Source: DASWJZ01 sp963814905 (lineage in GTDB: Bacteria > Pseudomonadota > Alphaproteobacteria > Rhizobiales > Afifellaceae). Taken from it: 64,000 nt of DNA. The notes beneath the pieces are model-generated. The model searched no databases, had not been told where the DNA came from, and saw nothing but the letters and a program-made list of their open reading frames with translations. Where the stretch lies: positions 1-64,000 of the forward strand of contig CAWFEM010000001.1 of assembly GCA_963814905.1 (NCBI GenBank), written 5' to 3'. This document shows positions 53,504 through 61,103 of the stretch, piece by piece. Every line of letters begins with the position of its first letter. Within the stretch, counting starts at the first letter, position 1. The translations under genes and the position numbers were made by a program.

Positions 53504-54508
53504 TCAGACCTCGTCACGGATCAGCGGCGCGGTCGAGCAATGCAGGCCGCCGCCGCCGGAGATCATCTTGTCGTAGGGCACGGTGATGACCTCCACGCCA
53601 TGGAGGTCGAGCCGGTCGCGGGTGTAGCCGGAGACGCCTTCCGGCATGATCAGCCGGAAGGGCGCGATCGCCAGCGAGTTGATGACCGAGATGTCGTCCT
53701 CGTGGTGGGTCTCGATGAGGCCGATGCCGAGCTCCTTCAGCTTCTCCAGGAACCAGAAGGGCAGCAGCGTGATGTTGGCGAGCGCAAGGTCCGGGGCGAT
53801 CATCACGAAGAGCCCGTCAATGTGCAGCCGATAGCCGGTCAGCGTCACTTTCAGAAGCTCCACGCCCTGCGAGCGGAGCACCTCCTCGACCTGCCGGGCG
53901 CCCTCTTCGTTGACGCGCGAGGAGAGACCGACAACAGCCGTCTTCTTGTTGAGCCAGGCGAAGCTGCCGCCCTCGAAGACGCCGGCGCCGGAGATGGTGC
54001 GAAGGATCGGGCAGCCGAGGCGCGCGAGCGTGCGGGCGACGCCGCGCTCCTCGCCACGACGCATCCGCGGCCCGAGCCGCGTGACGATGGCGCCGCCGCC
54101 GACCGCGACACAGGAGTCGCGCGTGTAGCAGGTCTTCATGCGGCTCTCGCCAATCTCGTCGAGATAGACGACCTCGACCCCCTCGGCGCGCAGGACATCG
54201 GTATAGGCGTCGTGCTGCGCCTGCATCGCAGCGAGATCGGGACCTTCCGTTCCGCGCCAGTACCACCCGACCTGCACGTCGCCGAAGGCATTGTTGTCGA
54301 GCCGCTTGGAGGTGTCGACGATGTTCATCTCATCGCCCGGGCGATGCATCAGGATGACGCGAAGCCGGCCCACATCGTTGGTGCAGCCCCATTTGCGGCC
54401 CCACCAGCGCTCGAGCTGATCGGAATCTTCAAACGGCGGTTCCGACTCGGACGGGAACTGCTTGATGAGCTGATTGTACCGCCACTCGCCTTCGGTGATT
54501 GCGCCCAA
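53504..54508 (-). CDS. Arginine deiminase/amidinotransferase-superfamily enzyme (second copy)
   Basis: 334 residues of the same pentein subfamily as the gene at 44812. Catalytic Cys324 (GGLHCSTAPLIRDEV) with His in LTGYRLHIDGLFVM and the acidic TRDSC site. The motif VILMHRPGDEMNIV is shared. It heads the operon that also encodes an M20 hydrolase, a nitroreductase, an aldolase and a ThDP enzyme. The operator at 54604 precedes it. Two paralogues in one regulon suggest different guanidino substrates, or a heteromeric enzyme. Confidence 0.85.
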   Translation of the reverse strand: MGAITEGEWRYNQLIKQFPSESEPPFEDSDQLERWWGRKWGCTNDVGRLRVILMHRPGDEMNIVDTSKRLDNNAFGDVQVGWYWRGTEGPDLAAMQAQHDAYTDVLRAEGVEVVYLDEIGESRMKTCYTRDSCVAVGGGAIVTRLGPRMRRGEERGVARTLARLGCPILRTISGAGVFEGGSFAWLNKKTAVVGLSSRVNEEGARQVEEVLRSQGVELLKVTLTGYRLHIDGLFVMIAPDLALANITLLPFWFLEKLKELGIGLIETHHEDDISVINSLAIAPFRLIMPEGVSGYTRDRLDLHGVEVITVPYDKMISGGGGLHCSTAPLIRDEV

Positions 54509-54603
54509 CAGTCTCTCCCGGATCGGCAGGCCCGGATCGGGCAGGCTTGCGCATGAGGGTGTCGGGCGGTGAGCCTAGGAGCACTTATCCAATTGCGCAA
54601 CAG

Positions 54604-54619
54604 AAACTTGGAGTCGACT
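54604..54619 (-). promoter_or_regulatory. TetR operator copy C
   Basis: On the plus strand AAACTTGGAGTCGACT then CTAC. It includes the palindrome GAGTCGACTC. Its reverse complement, AGAGTCGACTCCAAGT, matches copies A and B. It lies 96 bases upstream of the second deiminase-like gene and touches the 3' end of the tetR gene. Confidence 0.78.
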
Positions 54620-55273
54620 CTACTTTCTTCTTTTGCGCTTCGCCGGCGCGGGCTCGATGAGCAATCCTTTGAGGATCAGATGGATGTGCGGAACGCCCAT
54701 CTGCAGAAGGTCCTCGATCGTTCCGCCGCGTCCAGCGATGAAGCGACCGAAATTCGCCGTCGTGATTCCGACGATCAGCTCGGAGAGCGCGACGGGGTCG
54801 ATGTCCGGCAACAGACGGCCGCGTGCCTGATAAGTGCGGACGATGTGGATGTAGTGCCGCTTGATGAGATTGTTCAGGCGCGCGCCGGTGCGGCTTGCCC
54901 GCCCCTGCGGCTCGATGAACTGTGCGGACATGATGACGCGCCAGCATTCCCTCGAAAGGTGGCGCAGCGCCTGCTCCGCCAAGAGCCTTTCGAAAGCCTC
55001 GATGCCCTTCACCGGCTCCTCGGGAAGATTTGCGAGAAAGGCGCGGCGCTCGGGAAGCGCCGCATGCACGTGCCGGAGCGCCAGCTCCATCAGAAGGTTC
55101 GGCTTTGTCGCGAAGTAGTTGTAGATGGTGGCGGGCGCCACGGACGCGCTCTCGGCGATCTCCTCGATCCGCGTCGCGTCGTATCCCTGCTCCGCGAAAA
55201 GCGCCTCCGCCGCATCGAGGACCTGGGTGGCGCGAAGCCGCCGGTGCTTCTGTCTCAGTCCGTTTACCGCCAT
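54620..55273 (-). CDS. TetR-family transcriptional regulator
   Basis: 217 residues. N-terminal helix-turn-helix (ATQVLDAAEALFAEQGYDATRIEEIAESAS-like, about residues 16-50, with the VAPATIYNYFATKPNLL recognition helix) and a C-terminal ligand domain. It sits in the centre of its own putative regulon, next to operators C and D. Repeats of the same motif upstream of four transcription units in the region suggest direct control of all of them. Divergent from the deacetylase-like gene. Confidence 0.9.
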   Translation of the reverse strand: MAVNGLRQKHRRLRATQVLDAAEALFAEQGYDATRIEEIAESASVAPATIYNYFATKPNLLMELALRHVHAALPERRAFLANLPEEPVKGIEAFERLLAEQALRHLSRECWRVIMSAQFIEPQGRASRTGARLNNLIKRHYIHIVRTYQARGRLLPDIDPVALSELIVGITTANFGRFIAGRGGTIEDLLQMGVPHIHLILKGLLIEPAPAKRKRRK

Positions 55274-55317
55274 GCCCTGACGTTCCTCCGTTCGCGTTAT
55301 TTCACGAATCCACGTGA

Positions 55318-55335
55318 TTTGGACTCGGCTCCAAA
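55318..55335. promoter_or_regulatory. TetR operator copy D1 (TTTGGACTCGGCTCCAAA)
   Basis: An 18-bp site with perfect TTTGGA/TCCAAA arms, between tetR and the deacetylase-like gene. It is 45 bases from the tetR start. Confidence 0.75.
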
Positions 55336-55337
55336 AA

Positions 55338-55353
55338 TAGAGTTGACGCCAAG
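55338..55353 (+). promoter_or_regulatory. TetR operator copy D2 (TAGAGTTGACGCCAAG)
   Basis: Adjacent to D1 and 43 bases before the deacetylase-like start. Resembles copy A with one changed core base. May coincide with the -35 element TTGACG. Confidence 0.65.
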
Positions 55354-55395
55354 CCTATGCATCTCTGAAGATGCGATGACAAGCTCGGACGGCCC

Positions 55396-56310
55396 ATGCT
55401 GAAGCTGATCGAAAATCCTCCGCCTTGGCCGAACGGCGCGCGTTGCGCCGTCTGCTTTTCCTTCGATTTCGATGCCGAGAGCCTGCTTCATCTCTACTAT
55501 CCCGACGACGCGACGAGGCGCATCAGTCTCGCATCGAGCCTACGCTACGGCGCACGCGTCGCCATCCCCCGGCTTGTCCGCATCTGGAAGCATTTCGGCA
55601 TTCGCCAGACGGTGTTCGTGCCGGGCTGGTGCGTGGAGACCTATCCGGAGGCGATCGAGCTTCTCTTGAAGGACGGACACGAGCTCGGCCATCACGGCTG
55701 GCTGCACGAGCGTCCGAACCAGCTTTCCCGCGACGACGAAGAGCTTGTCCTGAAGAAGGGGATGGATGCCATCAAGGCCGCCTCCGGCAAGCCGCCCTCC
55801 GGCTATCGCTGTCCCTCCGGCGCTTATTCGGAGCACACGCTCGATCTCCTGATCGAGAACGGCTTCACCTACGATGCGTCGCTCGGCGGCGACGACGTCC
55901 CTTATCTTGTGGAAGGAAAGGCCGGCCGCCTGGTCGAGCTTCCCTCCGATCACTCGCTCGACGACTGGCCGCAATATGTGAACATGAAGGAGTTCAACAT
56001 GGGGATGACGATCCAGTCGCCCCAGCGCGCCATGGACGTGTTCCGCGCCGATTTCGACGCGGCCTGGGCGCATGGCGGACTCTGGGCGGCGATCTGGCAT
56101 CCCTTCGTTTCAGGCCGGCTCGCCCGCGCCGAGGCGATGGTGACGCTGATCGAGCACATGCAGGCGAAGGGCGACGTCTGGTTCGCCACGCTGGAGGAAA
56201 TCGGCGCCCATATCGCGGGGCTCATCGCACGCGGCGAATGGATGCCGCAGGTGGAGCGAATACCGTTCTGGCCACAATCCGTGCCGCAGATCGCGCGGCC
56301 GACACGCTAG
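55396..56310 (+). CDS. Polysaccharide-deacetylase-fold enzyme (possible imidase/allantoinase-like)
   Basis: 304 residues with no signal peptide. NodB-like fold: first metal motif SFDFDAESL (two Asp), second motif GHHGWLHERP (His-x-x-x-x-His pattern), and the YRCPSGAYSEHTL loop with an Arg, then IWHPF near the end. Being cytosolic and beside ureide-type genes, it may hydrolyse a cyclic imide, allantoin-like or acylated amine rather than peptidoglycan. Family assignment is firm, function is not. Start ATG follows operator D2. Followed by the ABC genes. Confidence 0.8.
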   Translation: MLKLIENPPPWPNGARCAVCFSFDFDAESLLHLYYPDDATRRISLASSLRYGARVAIPRLVRIWKHFGIRQTVFVPGWCVETYPEAIELLLKDGHELGHHGWLHERPNQLSRDDEELVLKKGMDAIKAASGKPPSGYRCPSGAYSEHTLDLLIENGFTYDASLGGDDVPYLVEGKAGRLVELPSDHSLDDWPQYVNMKEFNMGMTIQSPQRAMDVFRADFDAAWAHGGLWAAIWHPFVSGRLARAEAMVTLIEHMQAKGDVWFATLEEIGAHIAGLIARGEWMPQVERIPFWPQSVPQIARPTR

Positions 56311-56353
56311 GCCGCATTGGCTTGGCCCGGTCTTTGCATTCGAGGGGTTGTAT

Positions 56354-56372
56354 CCGGGAATCGGCTTCCCGG
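56354..56372 (+). terminator. Short hairpin before the ABC binding-protein gene
   Basis: CCGGGAA/TTCCCGG with a 5-base loop (7-bp stem). No T tract follows, so a role as terminator is weak; it may only stabilise the transcript. Confidence 0.3.
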
Positions 56373-56467
56373 CACGTGAGGGTGACGGAAGGAAGATGCA
56401 CTCCCTCGGTCATTTGGTCGGTCGCATGACGCAACCGCCCGTGTTCATCAGAAGAGGGGAACTCGCC

Positions 56468-57307
56468 ATGCTTAGGAAACATCTCGGAGCGGTCGTCTCC
56501 GTCTGCTGTCTCGTCGGATTAGGCACCGTCGCCCAGGCGCAAACGCTTCCGCCGGAAATCGCCGAGAGCAAGGTCGTTCATGTCGCCTTGAACTCCGGCT
56601 ATCCGCCCATGGAGATGAAGGACCCGAACAGCGGCGACTTCACCGGCTTCGACATCGACCTGATGGCCGCGATGGCGAAGGTGCTCGGCGTCACGATCGA
56701 ATACCAGGACGGCGCGTTTGAGGCGATGACGCCAGCGCTGCAATCGGGCCGCGTCGAGATCATCATGAGCGGCTTCTACGACACGCCAAAACGGCGGCCG
56801 ATGTTCACCTTCATCGACTATCTGAAGGCGGGCGCGCAGTTCTACACGCTCACCAGCCTGCCCGACATCAAGACGATGACGGACCTGTGCGGCAAGACCA
56901 TCACCACGAGCCGCGGCACGAGCTATCCGGAAACGGTGAAGGCGTGGTCCGACAAGAACTGTGTCGAGGCCGGAAAGGAGCCGGTCGAAGTGATCGTCGA
57001 CACCGATCTCGGGCAACAGCTGACCAACCTGAAGACCGGCCGCGCGGTCGCGGCGGTGCAGGGACTGGAAGCCGTTCCTACCATCGTGGAGATGGATGCA
57101 ACCCTCTATCGTCCGCTCGACGAGCCGTTCTCCGCCGCGCTGATGGGCATGGCCTTCCGGCCGGACGAGACCGTGCTGCGCGACGCCTTCGCCTACGCGC
57201 TGAAGACGGTCATCGACGACGGCACCTACGACGAGCTGATCAAAAAGTGGAAACTTGATCTCAGCACCTACAAGGAAGTCTCGTTCGACGCGGGTCCGCA
57301 GCCCTGA
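56468..57307 (+). CDS. ABC transporter periplasmic amino-acid-type binding protein (family 3)
   Basis: 279 residues from ATG 56468 (AGAGGGG upstream). Signal peptide MLRKHLGAVVSVCCLVGLG, cleavage after AQA near residue 25. SBP_bac_3 fold with the ligand Arg/Asp pattern in GFDIDLMAAMAKVLG and the loop SGFYDTPKRRPMF, typical of polar amino acid, opine or guanidino-compound receptors. Two bases separate its stop from the permease start. Confidence 0.88.
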   Translation: MLRKHLGAVVSVCCLVGLGTVAQAQTLPPEIAESKVVHVALNSGYPPMEMKDPNSGDFTGFDIDLMAAMAKVLGVTIEYQDGAFEAMTPALQSGRVEIIMSGFYDTPKRRPMFTFIDYLKAGAQFYTLTSLPDIKTMTDLCGKTITTSRGTSYPETVKAWSDKNCVEAGKEPVEVIVDTDLGQQLTNLKTGRAVAAVQGLEAVPTIVEMDATLYRPLDEPFSAALMGMAFRPDETVLRDAFAYALKTVIDDGTYDELIKKWKLDLSTYKEVSFDAGPQP

Positions 57308-57309
57308 TA

Positions 57310-58185
57310 ATGACTGCGGATGTGAGCAGCACGCACCGCTTTACACATGCAGAGGAAGTCGACGTCGCACGGCTTCCTCACATCAGGCCAAAGCACTACG
57401 GCCGGCTGACGGCCGTGGTGATCATTGTCGTCGTCGGCGTGCTGCTTGTCCGCGCCTTCGCGGTCGGCCAGATCGACTGGACCACGACGCGCGAATACCT
57501 GACCTGGCCGACCATCATGTGGGGCCTGGTCAATACGATATGGATGTCGATGGCGTGCATGGCGATGGGGATCGTCATCGGGATCGCCTGCGCCGTCGCC
57601 CACGGCTCTCCCAACCCCGTGCTGCGCGCGGTCGCCGTCGGCTATGCCTGGTTCTTCCGCGGCACCCCGGTCATCCTTCAGCTTCTGATCTGGTTCAACC
57701 TCGCCCTCGTCTTTCCCCATCTCGGGATTCCGGGCGTCTGGAGCGTCCGCACCGTCGACGTCATCACGCCCGCCGTGGCGACGCTGCTCGGCCTCGGACT
57801 GAACGAGGGCGCCTACACGTCCGAGATCATGCGCGCCGGCATGCTGGCGGTGGACCGCGGCCAGTACGAGGCCGCGAAATCGATCGGCATGTCCTACCTG
57901 CTGTCGCTCAGGCGCATCATCCTGCCGCAGGCCATGCGCGTCGTCGTTCCGCCGCTCGGCAACGAGTTTATCGCTCTGCTCAAGACGACGTCGCTCGCCT
58001 CGATCATCGGCTTCAGCGACGTCCTGCGAAACGCCCAGGATATCTATTACACCAACGCCAAGGTCATCGAGCTACTGATGGTGGCCGCGTTCTGGTATCT
58101 GGTCGTCGTTTCGCTCCTGTCGATCGGACAGGCGGTGCTCGAACGCCGTCTCGGCCGCGGCTTCAGCTCCAGCGCCAGGCGATGA
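57310..58185 (+). CDS. ABC transporter permease, polar amino acid type (HisM-like)
   Basis: 291 residues with about five to six membrane segments in the HisM/GlnP architecture; the N-terminal 55 residues before the first segment are longer than usual. The EAA coupling motif is YEAAKSIGMSYLLSLRRIILPQA. A single permease gene suggests a homodimer. Its stop overlaps the ATPase start (ATGA). Confidence 0.87.
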   Translation: MTADVSSTHRFTHAEEVDVARLPHIRPKHYGRLTAVVIIVVVGVLLVRAFAVGQIDWTTTREYLTWPTIMWGLVNTIWMSMACMAMGIVIGIACAVAHGSPNPVLRAVAVGYAWFFRGTPVILQLLIWFNLALVFPHLGIPGVWSVRTVDVITPAVATLLGLGLNEGAYTSEIMRAGMLAVDRGQYEAAKSIGMSYLLSLRRIILPQAMRVVVPPLGNEFIALLKTTSLASIIGFSDVLRNAQDIYYTNAKVIELLMVAAFWYLVVVSLLSIGQAVLERRLGRGFSSSARR

Positions 58186-58958
58186 GCGAAGCGCACCTCG
58201 TCTCCGCCGTCAAAGTCGGCAAGCACTTCCACGGCGTGCAGGCCTTGCAGGACGTGACGCTGGACGTGGCGTCCGGCGAGGTCGTGTGCATCATCGGCCC
58301 GTCCGGGTCCGGCAAGACGACCTTCCTGCGCTGCATCAACCAGCTGGAGCGCATCGACGCCGGGGCGATCTGGCTCGACGGCGAGCTGACCGGCTACCGT
58401 GTTTCCGGAGGCGCGCTTCACCCGCTGAGCGAGAAGGAGATCGCGCGGCAGCGGCGGATCACCGGCATGGTGTTTCAGCGCTTCAACCTGTTCCCGCACA
58501 TGACGGCGCTGGCGAACGTCACCGAAGGACCGATCCAGGTCATGAAAAGGAAGCCGGAGGTCGCGCGCGAGGCGGCGATGGCGCTCCTCGACCGTGTCGG
58601 CCTGGCGCACAAGGCGAAGGCCTACCCCTCCGAGCTTTCCGGCGGCCAGCAGCAGCGTATCGCCATCGCCCGCTCGCTCGCCATGCAGCCGAAGCTGATG
58701 CTCTTCGACGAGCCCACCTCGGCGCTCGACCCCGAGCTCGTCGGGGAAGTTCTCAACGTCATGCGCGACCTGGCCGGCTCGGGCATGACGATGGTCGTCG
58801 TCACCCACGAGCTCGGCTTCGCGCGCGACGTGGGCGACCGCGTGATCTTCATGGACGAAGGCTGCGTCGTGGAGGCCGGCACGCCGGAGGCGCTGATGAC
58901 CAATCCGCAGGAGCGACGCACGCGCGATTTCCTGCGCACCATCCTGACAGACAAGTGA
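58182..58958 (+). CDS. ABC transporter ATP-binding protein, polar amino acid type
   Basis: 258 residues from ATG 58182; upstream in-frame sequence is read-through of the permease in another frame. Walker A IIGPSGSGKTTFLRC, Q-loop GMVFQRFNLFPHMT, signature LSGGQQQRIAIARSL and Walker B LMLFDEPTSALDPE with the downstream His in VVTHELGFARD. Complete, functional-looking HisP/GlnQ subunit that energises the preceding binding protein and permease. Confidence 0.92.
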   Translation: MSEAHLVSAVKVGKHFHGVQALQDVTLDVASGEVVCIIGPSGSGKTTFLRCINQLERIDAGAIWLDGELTGYRVSGGALHPLSEKEIARQRRITGMVFQRFNLFPHMTALANVTEGPIQVMKRKPEVAREAAMALLDRVGLAHKAKAYPSELSGGQQQRIAIARSLAMQPKLMLFDEPTSALDPELVGEVLNVMRDLAGSGMTMVVVTHELGFARDVGDRVIFMDEGCVVEAGTPEALMTNPQERRTRDFLRTILTDK

Positions 58959-59004
58959 GCCCTTGCGGCGCGACCGACGATTCGACGGCGATCGCCTACC
59001 GATT

Positions 59005-60849
59005 TCACGTTTGCCCGAACCTCGGCACGCGCGGGGGGAAGGCAAGCTCCGGCGGGACGTCGTCGCCCGTGACGTTGGGGCTGAAGAACGGATCCTCGGT
59101 TTGCCCCCACCGCGCGCAGAACGTCTGCAATTCATACGACGCGATCAATTGGGCCAGCGTGCCTTTCGGCGTGCCGCGCGTCGCGGATTCGAGGTGGTAG
59201 AGCTCCGCATTCGCGGCCCAGACCACTCTGTACCCATGTTCCCGGACACGAAGACAAAGATCGATATCGTTGAAGTCTCGCCGATACGCTTCGTCCAAAC
59301 CGCCGACCTCTTCGAATACGGATCGGCGCATGACCATGCAGGCGCCCGTCACCGCCGACATGTCGCGGGATATTTGAAGCAGGCCGCGCGGGCCCGCCTC
59401 GCGGCGGTCGCGGCGGCGGAACACGTGCCTCGGAGAACTTCCCTCGCCCAGCACGACACCGGCATGCTGGATGGTGTCGTCGGGGAAATAGAGCTTGGCG
59501 CCGACGACGCCGGTTTCCGGCTGCAGCGCAAAGCTCAGCATCGTCTCCAGCCACTCAGGGTTCACGACTTCGATGTCGTTGTTCACCAATGCGAGGATCT
59601 CGCCCGTCGTTTGAGGGACGACGGAATTGTGGAGCGCCGCGTAGTTGAATGCGCCGGGATGACGGATGACTCTTACCCGAGGGTCTTTCCGGGCAACGTC
59701 GAAATAGCGGAACGTTTCCGCTTCGACGCTGTCATTGTCGACGATGGAGATGGTGAACCGCCGGTAGGTCGTACGGCTGAGGATGCTCTCCACGCAACGT
59801 CTCAGCATCGCATGTCCGTCGCGCGTCGGAATGATGATCGCCACCTCGGGGGAAGCCGCCGGCATCCGCGGGGACACGACGAGCCATCCGCGCTCGTCTA
59901 CCGTTACCGAGCACGCCCGGCCGCGCGCGGCGAGGGTTCTTTCCACGACCGCCTTTCCGTCGTGAAGCTCAGGAAGCCGTGGCGCGGCGGAGCCGCGATG
60001 CCGATGCAGGATCACGTGGGGAACATGCGCCACCGACGCTGACGCGGGGGCGTCGGCCGACGTCAAACGCAGCAGGATGTCCCATCGCCAAGCCGCCCCG
60101 GCATCGACCTGCGCGCCGTTCAGCCGGCGGAGCCGCTCAGTCCGGAAGAGGCCCGTCCGACCGACATAGTCAAACGAGAGCGCCAGCAGCGGGCTCCACT
60201 TCGGCTTGAAGAACGGAGACACACGCAAACCCACTTCGCCGAAATCGTCCTCGTCGCCATAGAGAAGGTCGGCGCCGGGATTGGCGTTCAAGGCCCGGAC
60301 GAGTTGATAGAGCGCGTCGAGCGAGAGCGCGTCGCCTGCTTCCAGGGCCATGCAGAATTCGCCGCGCAACTCGGCCAACGCAGCGTTGAACATCTCGGCC
60401 TCCGAGGCCGTGGGCGAAACCGACACGAGGCGGAAGCGCTCCGGCATGGATTTGCTTTCATCGACGCCACCGGAGGCGACCAAAAGCACCTCGACCTTGC
60501 GGTAGATCTGATGCCGGAGCGACTCCACGGTCTTCTCGTCGGCATGGCCGCTTGGGAGGACGATGATCGAGACGAGCGGCGTGCGTTGCAGGCTGTTTAT
60601 GTCGCGCGACATCGCCATGAGATGCTTCGCGCTCAGCCGGTCGTAGCGGTCGATCCAGGCTAGATAGGACATGGCTCGAGGGTGCCGTTTCAGCAAACGA
60701 CGGCGCCGGCGCCGCTCAAAGATCCGCCTGGCGCTCTCGCGCAGCGGGCGCTTCCGGGCCGATTTCCACAATCGGCCCACCATCCGGAGGGGCGCAGCCA
60801 GCCTGCGGCCGAAGGACGAGCGCGCCGCCTTATTCTTGGAGAGGCGCAT
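59005..60849 (-). CDS. Two-domain family 2 glycosyltransferase
   Basis: 614 residues, no signal peptide or clear membrane segment. Residues about 90-300 form a degenerate GT2-like domain (VSIIVLPSGHADEKTVESL and LLYGDEDDFGEVGLRV). Residues about 335-570 form a canonical one with VAIIIPTRDGHAMLRRCVESIL, a nucleotide-sugar site ALVNNDIEVVNPEW, and DFNDIDLCLRVREHGYR. It resembles rhamnosyl- or O-antigen/capsule-type transferases. No sugar nucleotide or polymer export genes adjoin it, so its pathway is unclear. Confidence 0.83.
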   Translation of the reverse strand: MRLSKNKAARSSFGRRLAAPLRMVGRLWKSARKRPLRESARRIFERRRRRRLLKRHPRAMSYLAWIDRYDRLSAKHLMAMSRDINSLQRTPLVSIIVLPSGHADEKTVESLRHQIYRKVEVLLVASGGVDESKSMPERFRLVSVSPTASEAEMFNAALAELRGEFCMALEAGDALSLDALYQLVRALNANPGADLLYGDEDDFGEVGLRVSPFFKPKWSPLLALSFDYVGRTGLFRTERLRRLNGAQVDAGAAWRWDILLRLTSADAPASASVAHVPHVILHRHRGSAAPRLPELHDGKAVVERTLAARGRACSVTVDERGWLVVSPRMPAASPEVAIIIPTRDGHAMLRRCVESILSRTTYRRFTISIVDNDSVEAETFRYFDVARKDPRVRVIRHPGAFNYAALHNSVVPQTTGEILALVNNDIEVVNPEWLETMLSFALQPETGVVGAKLYFPDDTIQHAGVVLGEGSSPRHVFRRRDRREAGPRGLLQISRDMSAVTGACMVMRRSVFEEVGGLDEAYRRDFNDIDLCLRVREHGYRVVWAANAELYHLESATRGTPKGTLAQLIASYELQTFCARWGQTEDPFFSPNVTGDDVPPELAFPPRVPRFGQT

Positions 60850-61041
60850 GAATCTTTGGGAAGAGGGGCATGGCCTTGCCGCGATGGTCGTGAGCTCTCA
60901 CACGGGCGTGCACGCGCCGCTCGCCGATGGTTATCGCGTCGGCGATGGTTACGGAAGGGCTGAAATCCCGCCTCGGACACCTAGCGCACAGCACAAGACG
61001 GGTGCGCGGAGCTACCGATCGCCCCGCGATGTCAATCTAAG

Positions 61042-61059
61042 GCGCACGAGGCCGTGCGC
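61042..61059 (-). terminator. Hairpin downstream of the GMC oxidoreductase gene
   Basis: GCGCACG pairs with CGTGCGC around a 4-base loop, 45 bases beyond the minus-strand stop. GC-rich and without a T tract, so a weak candidate terminator. Confidence 0.4.
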
Positions 61060-61103
61060 TAGGGACTAGGAGGCGAGAGAAGTGGTCCTGAGCCCGCAAG
61101 GAC

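Noticed and set aside
57255..58181. Long N-terminal extension of the ATPase frame
   Set aside because: It is a shadow of the permease gene in another frame. The true ATPase start is ATG 58182, overlapping the permease stop.
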